NCBI RefSeq assembly: GCF_001649575.2
Contig: NC_051444.1
Coordinates: 22,343,287-22,407,286 of the forward strand
Reading direction: 5' to 3'
Source: Kryptolebias marmoratus
Taxonomy: Eukaryota; Chordata; Actinopteri; Cyprinodontiformes; Rivulidae
Length of the DNA: 64,000 nt
Shown here piece after piece: positions 15,201 to 22,808 of this stretch. Each line of letters starts with the position of its first letter. Within the stretch, counting starts at the first letter, position 1. The translations under genes and the position numbers were made by a program. Below the pieces are notes generated by a model. That model saw nothing but the letters and a program-made list of their open reading frames with translations, was not told where the DNA came from and made no database searches.

Positions 15201-18200
15201 TAAACAAACGCACAAAATGAAAGAACAGTCCAAAAAGTAAAAGCATGAAATTGACATTTTACAAGCAGGTATTCACGGACTGGTTCCTTTTCAGGCAGTT
15301 TCAGTTCAGGCACTTCGGGAAACCCCAGTCCAACTGGACCCCAGGTTTCACATCACAAAACTGACCACTTCACATACCTAGCAAGATTTACTAGGAAACG
15401 AGTCAAGCGATATCGTTTTCTTTGTTTTTTTTTAATGATTTTCCTCATTTCTAGTTATCACGAGAAACCCTCTCTTTTAAATCACAATAAATAAAAAATA
15501 GCCTGTTATCTCAAGACAACAAGCTGTTATTTCTAAATAAACAGATGAACAACTTGTCTCAAATAACAATGAATCTGCAATCGCATCTATTCTCGGCATC
15601 CGTGCACAGTTACACACTCAGTTTTATGGATTTCATTCAAATAATTAGTGGCACAGTACTGCTGAACGCAAAAGCATGCAAATGAAAAAGATAGTCCCCT
15701 TTCACAACCTGTGACGATATGTTTACAGGCGTGTTGTTCAAAAAACACAGATTCTGGGAAATTGTCTGCAAATCTGTAATTTCACAATTGCAGGTCTTAA
15801 CTGAACTTAAATTCTGCACAAACAAAAAAAAGTTAAATCTATCCTCTTTGCATTCTAAAGTTGTACTTATAAAGACTAAATTAAATCAATTTCTAATCCT
15901 CACCACATCCTGAAATTGATAAATTCTACCTCAGATAGGCAACTCATGAGCACTTCCTCTGTGTTTTTATTGCGTTTATTTAACGCTCAGCTCTCCGAAG
16001 GGCCCATCACGGATCTCCAGTCAGCTTGAGGTCCAGACATTAACCATACCGCCATTCTTTTCATTTTTTTACCCATTCCGTTGTAGATTTGCTGCTGCGT
16101 TTGGGACCATCGTCCTGTTCTGTGACCCAGTGTGGTCCAAGCTCCTAGCTGTCGAACAAACAGCCTCACGTTTAACTCTAAAATACTTTCATGTGGTCGA
16201 CTCAGTGACTGCAAGGTGCCCAGCTAAGCCCAAATCATGACCCCTCCACAACTGTGCTTGACAGCTGGTACGAAACGTTTGTGCTGATTGGTTTCCTTCA
16301 AACCTGCTGGTGTGAAGGTACAGTCAAACATTTCTACTTTGATCTTGTATTTTCAAAAAGTCAGTTTTCCAGAAAGTCTTGTTTCTCAGACGTAATTTTG
16401 CAAACCTATGCGGTTCTCCAATGTTCCAGTTAGAAAGACGAGGCTTCTCCATTCGAAAAAAAAAACACAACCTACTTATTCACTCCAACCGTCTGACCGT
16501 GAATGTCACCGTCTCACGTGCAAACTCAACTTTTGTAAACTTAGAAATGCAGCTTTCAGGTTTCTTGTTTGTCTTGTTTTTGTTTAACAAAGGTTTCTCA
16601 GAGCGTCCCACAGTCTAATCTCAGGGGAAACCCATGGTGAATCAACTCACATATTGTTAGGCAGCAACAACTGCTTCTCTAATATCACTGCTGGCGTGTT
16701 TCCTTCACACAATAAACGATCCGGAGCAACAAACTAAGCATTTTAGAGGTGCTGGCCGCTCCTTAACCGCCTACTTTCTGTGAAAGCAGTAAGACTGGAG
16801 CAAGGTTTCTCACAAAACCACTTCTACTTTTTGATTTAGTTTAATAAATATGACGTAGTTGGTGTGTCAAGCATTGTTCAAATGCAACTGTATATACCTA
16901 CTTTTGAGATCTGATATGAAGTGCGTTATATAATGTGTCATGAAACCCTAAAAATGAAAAAAAGGGTGGTTACTTTTCACTGTTACACTATATCCTTGAC
17001 TTGACACCACAATTTCGAGTCTGCTCAAGTCAGAGTTTAAAGCGTCCTGCCGTGTTCACACCTCGTGCAAACATAAACTGATCTGTGATGAAGTCTGTTG
17101 TAATAAAAATGAATTTTGTGGGGCTGCGCTGCGACAAACGAGCTACAACGTTTGCAAAGTCGTGGGATTCTGGAAACGTACACAGCTTCTAAAAGACGGA
17201 GAAATGTGCGAGTGTCAAATCTAATGTCTAGTTTTATCTGTGCGACACTCAAAGGGCGTGGCGCTGCACTCGAGAAAGCGCATGGAGCAAGTTCCCTGCA
17301 CACAGCATAATGTGCATCCGCTGAACTTCCCCTTTCTAGTAAAGCTGCTTCCTCAATGTGTCAGGTTGTTGTGGTGTGCAGCTCAATAGTTTTGTTAGAA
17401 AATTCTCAAACTTTTTAGTAAATGCTCTTAATTGAGCTTCAGTTAAATGTAACAGTGCTAAGTTCTGTTATGTGTTTCCTCAGACACACAACTATTGCTG
17501 AGAAATACTACAAATCATAGTTTTGTTTGTTCTTCTTGGACTAACTACCTCTATTAGGCGTTCGTTAAACCGTTACAGACATCTCAGCCTGCAATTATAG
17601 AATTTGAGAAGGTGCAATTCTAAAAGCACATTGGGTTAGCAAAATATCAACTCATGAGATGAGTTCCTGTCTCATGTGTTCAAGCAGCACTTCCCTCCAG
17701 CTCCCCTGCCAAAAACTTTTAACACTGTACGTGTTAAGCCCAGCACTTGATGTGGTAATGCAATTCACATAAGTGTGCAATGGGTGTAGTAATCATGCCG
17801 AATGAAGCACAACACCCCACGGACTAAGAAAGTGTCGTGCATTTGTTTTTAACCCTTTGCAGTTTGCATCCACGCAACGCTTTCGTTAGAAGGGGAGGGT
17901 TTTTCAACGGAGTTCCGCAGCTCCGTCCCGGGGTATTCTCTGGAATCTGCCCCGACAAGTTGAAGCAACAGACTTGACAGGTGGGCAGGTGCTTTTCGTG
18001 CCAAACCATATTAGCTGTGGCAGACGTGGAGTGCTGCTCTAAAAGAATAACTTCTTGTTAAACTTATATAACTTTTTTATTCACACTGACACCACTTCTG
18101 CGGGCCCTCGGTCTGCTGTTAAAACTTGGTCGCGCCCCTGTTTTTTTTCCACTCTCGCGGTGTATAACATCACAAAATATATTATTTCAAAAGTGTCCAA

Positions 18201-18291
18201 ACAAACCGTTACACCTTAAAGGTGAACCATAGTATCTCTAAAAGTCTTAAACAAATAATAGACATTTAGACTGAGTACTCACATCTTCCAT
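258..18291 (-). CDS. plekho2: Pleckstrin homology domain-containing family O member 2 (PLEKHO2-like), 7 coding exons
   Basis: Joined minus-strand exons: 18283-18291, 4983-5132, 4704-4826, 2744-2848, 2554-2652, 1626-1901 and 258-1544. All internal junctions are phase 0 with GT-AG borders, giving 682 codons. Residues about 18-123 form a PH domain (KAGWLKKSHGK at its start, a WIKAI helix at its end). The stretch after it (KNKVFDEVKID, RRPPTRIHMKE, LRLDLDLED) is the signature of PLEKHO2. The long C-terminal half is acidic and proline rich, with repeated KPPMPP(T/S)KE motifs that look like SH3 ligands, and it ends in a short leucine-rich coiled coil. Human PLEKHO2 is about 490 aa, so this tail is longer. 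PLEKHO proteins are PH adaptors at the plasma membrane; PLEKHO1 binds CK2 and actin-capping protein, while PLEKHO2 function is less settled. The 3'UTR runs off the left edge. Identity is from remembered family sequence. Confidence 0.9.
1545..1625 (-). other. plekho2: 81-bp in-frame intron without a stop codon in plekho2
   Basis: This intron separates exons 6 and 7. It has a GT donor after ...AEKK and an AAG acceptor before VLKPPMPP. Its length is divisible by three and it contains no stop in the coding frame, so exons 6 and 7 form one uninterrupted 536-codon reading frame. Translation would insert 27 residues including the very hydrophobic LLELFIYLFIF, unlike the acidic proline-rich flanks. 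The matching KPPMPP motifs on both sides of the gap support its being an intron. Confidence 0.75.
2744..5132 (-). other. plekho2: PH-domain exons of plekho2 (exons 2-4)
   Basis: Exon 2 (4983-5132, 50 codons) holds the first PH strands, with WLKKSHGKLLASYKDRYIHV ending in VVVYENE. Exon 3 (4704-4826, 41 codons) holds the central strands (KKKHRLILIRSPKSGNK). Exon 4 (2744-2848, 35 codons) carries the C-terminal helix with its invariant tryptophan (EKETWIKAISDCINRAK). Acceptors are the CAG just before 5132, 4826 and 2848 on the minus strand; donors are GT after each exon. Intron sizes are 156 bp and 1855 bp. Confidence 0.88.
5585..5890 (+). repeat. Interspersed repeat family A, copy 1 (decayed)
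   Basis: Shares an ordered set of landmarks with the copies at 7985, 9715, 11640, 11965 and 13610: TTTAATGAAACTC, a 'gccacagctaat' segment, 'gtagtagctgag..cattc', then a run resembling 'ctcacaatatc'. No coding capacity is seen and the class is not known to me. Boundaries are approximate. Confidence 0.6.
7230..7795 (+). mobile_element. RTE-like non-LTR retrotransposon, 3' end of the reverse transcriptase ORF (fragment)
   Basis: Plus-strand translation contains the C-terminal block common in fish RTE-like LINEs: LQTVVRAAVLYGLET, RQETEQEVSELKMLRFSLGG and MDRIRIEVIRGT, then WFGHEERRDSGDIGRRML. It is 5' truncated and frameshifted. The ambiguous base at 7627 lies exactly where about 16 residues present in the related copy at 29336-29780 are missing. 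Family assignment is from memory of the protein block. Confidence 0.75.
7627..7627. other. Single ambiguous base inside the LINE fragment
   Basis: One N. Comparison with the other copy at 29336-29780 suggests about 48 bp of element sequence are absent here, so the N may stand for an unresolved gap. Confidence 0.6.
7985..8240 (+). repeat. Interspersed repeat family A, copy 2
   Basis: Contains 'ctggatggattttaatgaaa', 'ctctcagaaagtag', 'gagatggttgccacaa' and 'gtggtagtagctgagaatat' in the same order as the other copies. Noncoding; edges approximate. Confidence 0.65.
9715..10025 (+). repeat. Interspersed repeat family A, copy 3
   Basis: One of the better preserved copies: 'ggattttaatgaaactctca', 'tgtacatctacaaccc', 'caagatgctcgccacagctg', 'cggtgtggtagtagatgaga', then 'cttgtgagatcttgcg' and a final 'aaaggtggcacattctttt'. 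It is preceded by a short TGTTTG run. Noncoding. Confidence 0.68.
11151..11151. other. Single ambiguous base before a G10 run
   Basis: One N followed by ten G's, which is the usual look of an assembly join or a homopolymer failure. Confidence 0.6.
11580..11965 (-). repeat. Interspersed repeat family A, copy 4 (antisense)
   Basis: Reverse-complement copy of the family. It shows 'ccttgaaggaatg', 'atatcacaagatgttacgct', 'ttagctgtggtggccatctt', 'ggtgtacatccagtcattac' and 'gttcgtgagatattttgcta'. Noncoding; right edge merges with the next copy. Confidence 0.65.
11966..12450 (-). repeat. Interspersed repeat family A, copy 5 (antisense)
   Basis: Second antisense copy directly abutting copy 4. It has 'gttgactccaatggttaat', 'gctatcaccatactaaattt', 'ggctgtggcggtcgaattg' and an AC-rich end leading into 'acattattgtccatc', a decayed counterpart of the hairpin end seen in copy 6. 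Confidence 0.6.
13610..14334 (-). repeat. Interspersed repeat family A, copies 6/7 (antisense) with (CA)n and terminal hairpin
   Basis: Two antisense family units run together (landmarks at 13860-13990 and 14100-14250). They finish with 'gtttagctaa', a (CA)11 tract at 14261-14281 and a perfect 15-bp inverted repeat at 14293-14307 / 14320-14334. The hairpin is probably the 5' terminus of the element in its sense orientation. Confidence 0.65.
14293..14334. repeat. Perfect 15-bp stem inverted repeat, 12-nt loop
   Basis: CATTATCACCCACCA at 14293-14307 is exactly reverse-complementary to TGGTGGGTGATAATG at 14320-14334. It sits at the end of the repeat-family copy just after a CA microsatellite. 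Confidence 0.9.
14707..14735. repeat. (CA)n microsatellite
   Basis: CA dinucleotides interrupted by one CATA unit, within the first intron of plekho2. Confidence 0.9.
15960..16990 (-). mobile_element. Tc1/mariner-like DNA transposon relic
   Basis: Read on the minus strand this follows the order of a fish Tc1-like transposase gene. 16640-16700 matches the N-terminal block (reverse of 'gcagcaacaactgcttctct'). 16240-16450 is the middle. 15990-16190 encodes ESILELNVRLFVRQLGAW, the block before the second catalytic Asp. It is full of stops and frameshifts. The stretch 16770-16830 ('aaagcagtaagactgg') resembles the usual terminal noncoding segment. Terminal repeats were not resolved. Confidence 0.65.
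18283..18291 (-). other. plekho2: Nine-nucleotide coding part of plekho2 exon 1 (Met-Glu-Asp)
   Basis: On the minus strand ATGGAAGAT is followed at once by the donor gtgagtac. The start has A at -3 and G at +4, a strong Kozak context. Exon 2 has no ATG and begins in phase 0 with GTKEDP, so the joined start reads MEDGTKEDP, comparable with MEEEGVKE in human PLEKHO2. Intron 1 (5133-18282) is 13,150 bp. A noncoding alternative first exon near 6230-6300 cannot be excluded but would lack a start codon. RNA evidence would settle the choice. Confidence 0.7.
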
Positions 18292-18870
18292 TATAAAGGA
18301 GCAGGGTCCGTTATGTGGCTGAGAATTAGCTGAAAATCGTACGACGTCGCTTTTTTCTCTCTCGTTTTCTTTTTTAAAAAATATAATTCTCCTCCTCGCC
18401 CGAATCGCTTTACTTGTCGACGAGCAGCGGACTCATTTCCAGCAGCGGACGCAGTAAAATGTTGAAAACAAGGAACTGTGCAGTTTATGACAAGGGTCGC
18501 ATCGTTTTCCTCTTTTTTTTTTTTTTTTTGCCTCGGAGGAGGAGGAGGAGGAGGACACACACTCACAGAAAAAGAAAGAAGAAGAAGAAGAAAAAAAGTT
18601 CGAAGAAAAAAGTTTTTGGTTTCCGGTTTAAGTCCTTTTTTTACACCAGTGCATTAACAGTTGTGTCGAGGAGGAGGAGGAGGAAGGAGGAAGTCTCTGC
18701 CCTGCCGTGCCCGGCTCTTCGTGCCCGGTTATGGCGCACTTTTTTGGGGCAGAGTTTGCTCGCCAGGGTCGGCCTTTGCTCGGTGGCTCAGATACAGAAA
18801 ACACCTTCAGGCGCAGCATCCTCTGAGAGCCACACATACATATTTCACTGTTTGTAAAATAAAGCAGGTT
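18292..18870 (-). promoter_or_regulatory. 5' leader and presumptive promoter region of plekho2
   Basis: This is the sequence upstream of the plekho2 start. It is more CpG- and GC-rich than its surroundings (for example 18400-18440 and 18690-18800) and contains a T18 run, a (GGA)n tract and a (GAA)n tract. No clear TATA box is visible. The plus-strand reading frames here are lysine/arginine-rich products of the purine tracts and are not genes. Confidence 0.45.
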
Positions 18871-19339
18871 TTTCTTTTTCTTTTTTTTCCCAGCACAGCT
18901 TTACACACTGTTCCATATCTTATTTGCTTTTAATCGACGCATTTTGACAGATTTACTCCAGGGCTGCTGTGGTCTCTGATTTATCTGAACTTCCTGGTAG
19001 GTGTGGCCGCCATGAAAATCATAAACACTAATACTTAACAGATGGGTTAAAGGCCACCAGATGAGAGGGTTTTTTTCATATCAGGAAATAATAATAACAA
19101 ATCTGACCCAGGTCTTAAAACAACAACGTGACTTTCTTTATGTAACTATTGTTTGAGAGAAAACTAAGCCATAAAGTAAAAAAAACAGTACACTAAGATG
19201 AATGATGGGGTGATACCAGCAGAAAAAAAATAAAAACATGCTGTAATCAACTTCTTTTGCATAACTTTGTCAGTTTGGCACATTGCTGTGAAACATTTTT
19301 TGGCTCACTCTTGACACAAAATTGAAAACTGCATAGTTG

Positions 19340-19860
19340 TTGTTTTTTTTTTCCTTTCCAGTCAAGGTTGAGGTCTGGACTTTGATCTTTGATTGGACCA
19401 CACCTTGGTTCGTTTCTTTTTTTTTACCCATTCTGTTGTAGATCAGCTGCTGTTTGGTATCGTCATTTCACTCGAGGATACTTTGGTAAATGCAGGAATT
19501 CATGGTTGGCTCAACGAGAGCAAGGTCCCGTTGCTGCTAAACAAACCCATATTATTATCCCTCCACTGTCGTGCTTGACAGTTGGTATGAGGTGTTGGTG
19601 CAGCTTTGCCGTCTTTGTTTTTTCATCTAAGAAAGTACTGTAAATTATGGCTAAAAATCTCCTGTCAAAAGGACATTTTTCCAGAAGTCTTATGGTTTGT
19701 TTACGTTTAGTGTTGCAAAATTAGTTCTTTTTGGAGAAAGTTTTCGCTGAGATTTTCTTTTCCCTGGTTTCTAACAAACGTCTTTTGAATTTGAGAATGG
19801 GTTCACAGGGCTGCCTTACCTTGTGGTGAACTTGTTGTAAGTAAAAGACACCACAAGTTG
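19340..19860 (-). mobile_element. Tc1/mariner-like DNA transposon relic, second copy (partial)
   Basis: Parallels the relic at 15960-16990: 'tacccattctgttgtagatc', 'ccctccactgtcgtgcttga', 'cagttggtatgaggtgttgg', then 'ttccagaagtcttatggttt'. It covers only the middle of the transposase and is broken by stops and indels. Confidence 0.62.
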
Positions 19861-20659
19861 TAGGCTGAGGGGTCTATGATCCATTTTCTCTATAACACCC
19901 CTGCCTCATTTTAACCTGTTTTCCACTTCCTGTTTGAGTTATCAATCAGTTAAAAAAATGTCTTGTTGTTTTTTGCTAACAGTGAGGTCTTTGGTGTAAT
20001 TGGTGTCACAAATAGTGTGATTTTATTGCACAATGGTCTTCAGTGTTGCATTGCATTTTTTACATGTGTTTGTGTCTTAACCATTGTTTTTATTAGAAAC
20101 AATGAACGAAACCATCACTGCTGGACGTAAAATGCAAATTAGTATTTAATATTCCAGAGGTATAGATATGTATTTTAAAAAACAAAAAAAACAAACAGTT
20201 TCTTCAAGTGATTTGTGCCAACTATGAGGGTTTGCTCTCATGGCCTGTGATCAGTGGAGGCCTGTGAAAAGTTGTCAGGTTGCAGATTCTGACTAGGAAG
20301 CCAAGAAATACAATATTGAGGCTCTGTGTTCTTCCTGTTTGTTCCAGACATCTTCTTCTCGCAGGATTCAGTTCCTGCTTCCAAGTCATGGAAAATGCCT
20401 GAGTTCATATCTTACCACCCACCTGTGCCTGCCTTTTGTATCTTGTGCACAGCAAGCACAGGATGCAAAAAAGGAAGTTTCTGCTGGTTATAGGGGTTCT
20501 TCAACTCACCATTAGGTCATAGTCTTGAAGATAAGGCATCAGGCATTGTGACCTGACAGCCTCACTGAACTCAAACAGACTGCATAGTGAAAAAGTACTT
20601 TTGATCCAGGAAAACCAGCTCAAAGGACCAACAATAAATAGTGATTTGATCATATATTA

Positions 20660-20925
20660 TGGGGCGGTAGCTGGTATACTGGTGTTGGTTGACACATAAA
20701 GGAATCCTGTAAATGTGCTGTGGAGCAGCGGTACGGCATATTGGAAAGTCGCAGTTTTAATTCCCCGCCATACCCGTATGTCACGGCATCCTTGAGCAAG
20801 ACAGCTAATCAATAACTGCTTCCGGTGCTCCACTGTGATGGGTATAATGCAGAGAGCAAATTTCGTTATTGTATGGGTACATTCAGTGATGACAACGTAT
20901 AGCGCTTTTTTCTTTCTGAATGTAG
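20660..20925 (+). mobile_element. tRNA-derived SINE-like element
   Basis: Contains a Pol III promoter-like pair: 'gtggagcagcggtacggcat' (A-box side) and 'gcagttttaattccccgcc' (degenerate B box). It continues through 'catccttgagcaagacagct' and 'ggtgctccactgtgatggg' to 'gtatgggtacattcagtgat', which matches the body of a widespread fish SINE as I remember it. Edges are approximate and no clean target-site duplication was found. Confidence 0.6.
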
Positions 20926-21859
20926 TGTTCTGCAGAACTTGTTAAACAGCACAGCTAGACACATAGTAGTGTTATGTTGGGGTCTGTAATAAACCAGAAA
21001 CCACATGTCTATTAGTGTCATATGTAGTTGCGCTCAACATTCGAAGCAACTGAAACTTGTAGTCACATAAACAACAAACTTGCAGTGTTTGAAAAAAGAA
21101 ATTTAGCACAGAACCATGTGAGTGAATGTCCAGATTAATAAAGTTTCCTTCAATATTCTGTCAGAATTGGTAAATAATTCTGTCAGTGGAGCCAAGTTCA
21201 ACTCAGTAAACAAATTACCATCAATAAAAAAAAGTTACACTTTACTAGTTACATCTTGAACCAGACTGTGTAAAAATACTTGTCCCTTCAAACATCAAGA
21301 ACTGGGAGGACAACGAGAAGTATTGCAAAATATCATCCTATTATCATGTCACTGCTGCAGATAGTGAGGCAAAAATATAAAGCTTTGAGACACATTAGTA
21401 CTTCCTTATCAAATGCATCGTAATGAAGAAAGATAGGGGAACAATTAATACTCATTATGTGAACTAACAGCTGATGTTTGAAAACTTTCATCAAATGTAT
21501 GTTACATTTTATTTTGATGTTATTCCTCCTTGTCCAGTTGACAGTGATGTTCCTGTGACTGTAAAACTGGGCACTGATGATCTGAACACTAACAACACTT
21601 GGAGTTGGACCTCCCATCTGACGTGGACCTCACAGAAGCAGATACAAATCACCTGTTAAGTTTTTATTTTTCATCAACACTCTCAAGACTAATAAATAAT
21701 TTAGTTGCAGACTAAAAACAGTAATTAAAATCTGTCCTGAAAACCTGGAGTATTAAAAATTTAATAATAAGAAATCATATATTTTAGCTAACATATACTA
21801 ACTGTGCTGTATCATAATTTATAACATTTGAAAACTAGAAGCACTCAGAGAGCACACAC

Positions 21860-22310
21860 CTCCACCAAGGGCACAGGTCACCACTGAAATTGAATCCATT
21901 GTTTTTTGTAACAACTCCAACAGTTCCTGTTCATTAGTTTTTTACCTGATCTTTGCTAACAGACAGACAAACTATCCAACGGACACAACCGAAAACAGAA
22001 CTTCCTCAGTGGAGGTAACAGAAGGGTCACATGTAGGAGCAGAGAGAAGTTTTTAACAAAGGGCTTACCTGTGACCTTGACCTTTGACCCCATGAAGCTT
22101 GAAATCAACAGACATCATCTCTGACCCATGAGGTGTCCAGCTGTGTGGTTTGCCATGCCTACATTACACTGTTGTAGAAATAGAGTACTAGGTCAAATGT
22201 GACCATGACCTTTGACCTTGAACTTCAGTTCTCCCTTGTAGTGACTTTCCTGAAAACTTCATGACACTACCGAAAACCTCCTTGATGGAAGTAACAACTA
22301 GAGTTTCATT
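21860..22310 (+). repeat. Interspersed repeat remnant with nuclear-receptor-like direct repeats
   Basis: Noncoding repeat of a type common in fish ('tcctgttcattagtttttta', 'acctttgaccccatgaag'). It carries two exact TGACCTTTGACC sites (22078-22089 and 22206-22217), the DR1 arrangement recognised by HNF4/COUP-TF/PPAR-RXR type receptors. Repeat class unknown to me. Confidence 0.45.
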
Positions 22311-22557
22311 TTTTACTGAAACCAGAAAATCTTAAGTATTCCATCAGTGTGAGGACACACACCTGAACCTCTTAACATTTGAAAACAACATTTTATATTC
22401 TCATCAGAATATGCACCTGTTGTTGATTTATAACTTGAAGCCTTTTTCTGTTATTTATTATATCCTTTCTAACAAGTGTGTGAAAGCTTTCTGTCATCAA
22501 AACAAAATGAACACACATACAGATCTTTCGGAGGTCTTCCAACTTTAAAAAAAAAAA

Positions 22558-22583
22558 TCCAACGCTGTTAATACAGCGTTGGA
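22558..22583. repeat. Perfect 11-bp inverted repeat with TAAT loop
   Basis: TCCAACGCTGT and ACAGCGTTGGA flank a 4-nt loop. On the plus strand an A-run directly precedes it. It lies about 230 bp upstream of the rwdd3 start codon. Confidence 0.9.
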
Positions 22584-22808
22584 AAAACAGAAAATTTACA
22601 TTTCCCCGTGGTGTTGACGAAATATAAACAGAAACACGAGTGTTTAGCGGAACCAATGAGCTCGTCGTCGAGAGCTGCCCGGAAAGTATAGAATGTCGGA
22701 CATGCACTGAAATATTAGCATAAACAATTTCATATTTTGGTGGCATCTCGCCTTTTAGCAGCTGTTAAGAAAGAAAAGGCAGTATGAGTTTTTTATGAGG
22801 ATTTATGA

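Larger units (their letters stand above)
5133..18282 (-). other. First intron of plekho2, repeat-laden, 13.1 kb
   Basis: No host coding exon is recognisable in this stretch. It contains several copies of one interspersed repeat family (around 5585, 7985, 9715, 11640, 11965 and 13610), an RTE-like LINE fragment at 7230-7795, a Tc1-like relic at 15960-16990, and CA microsatellites at 14261-14281 and 14707-14735. It has single ambiguous bases at 7627 and 11151. Intervals such as 8430-9600, 10030-11500, 12430-13600 and 14350-15950 show only AT-rich sequence and short chance reading frames. Confidence 0.7.
18871..22808. other. Intergenic region between plekho2 and rwdd3
   Basis: No gene recognised. 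It holds the Tc1-like relic (19340-19860), a tRNA-derived SINE-like element (20660-20925), and a repeat with DR1-type motifs (21860-22310). The remaining AT-rich sequence (19900-20650, 20930-21850) contains only chance reading frames. The two flanking genes are transcribed divergently with starts about 4.5 kb apart. Confidence 0.6.

Noticed and set aside
18414..18857. 147-codon plus-strand ORF with poly-Arg and poly-Lys
   Set aside because: It is the translation of GGA/GAA microsatellite tracts, antisense to the plekho2 leader, with no recognisable domain.
22558..22583. Hairpin followed by a T-run on the minus strand, like a rho-independent terminator
   Set aside because: This is a vertebrate nuclear genome, where such terminators are not used by Pol II.
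22393..22746. 117-codon minus-strand ORF upstream of rwdd3
   Set aside because: Low-complexity, no homology recognised, overlaps the hairpin and A-run; likely chance.
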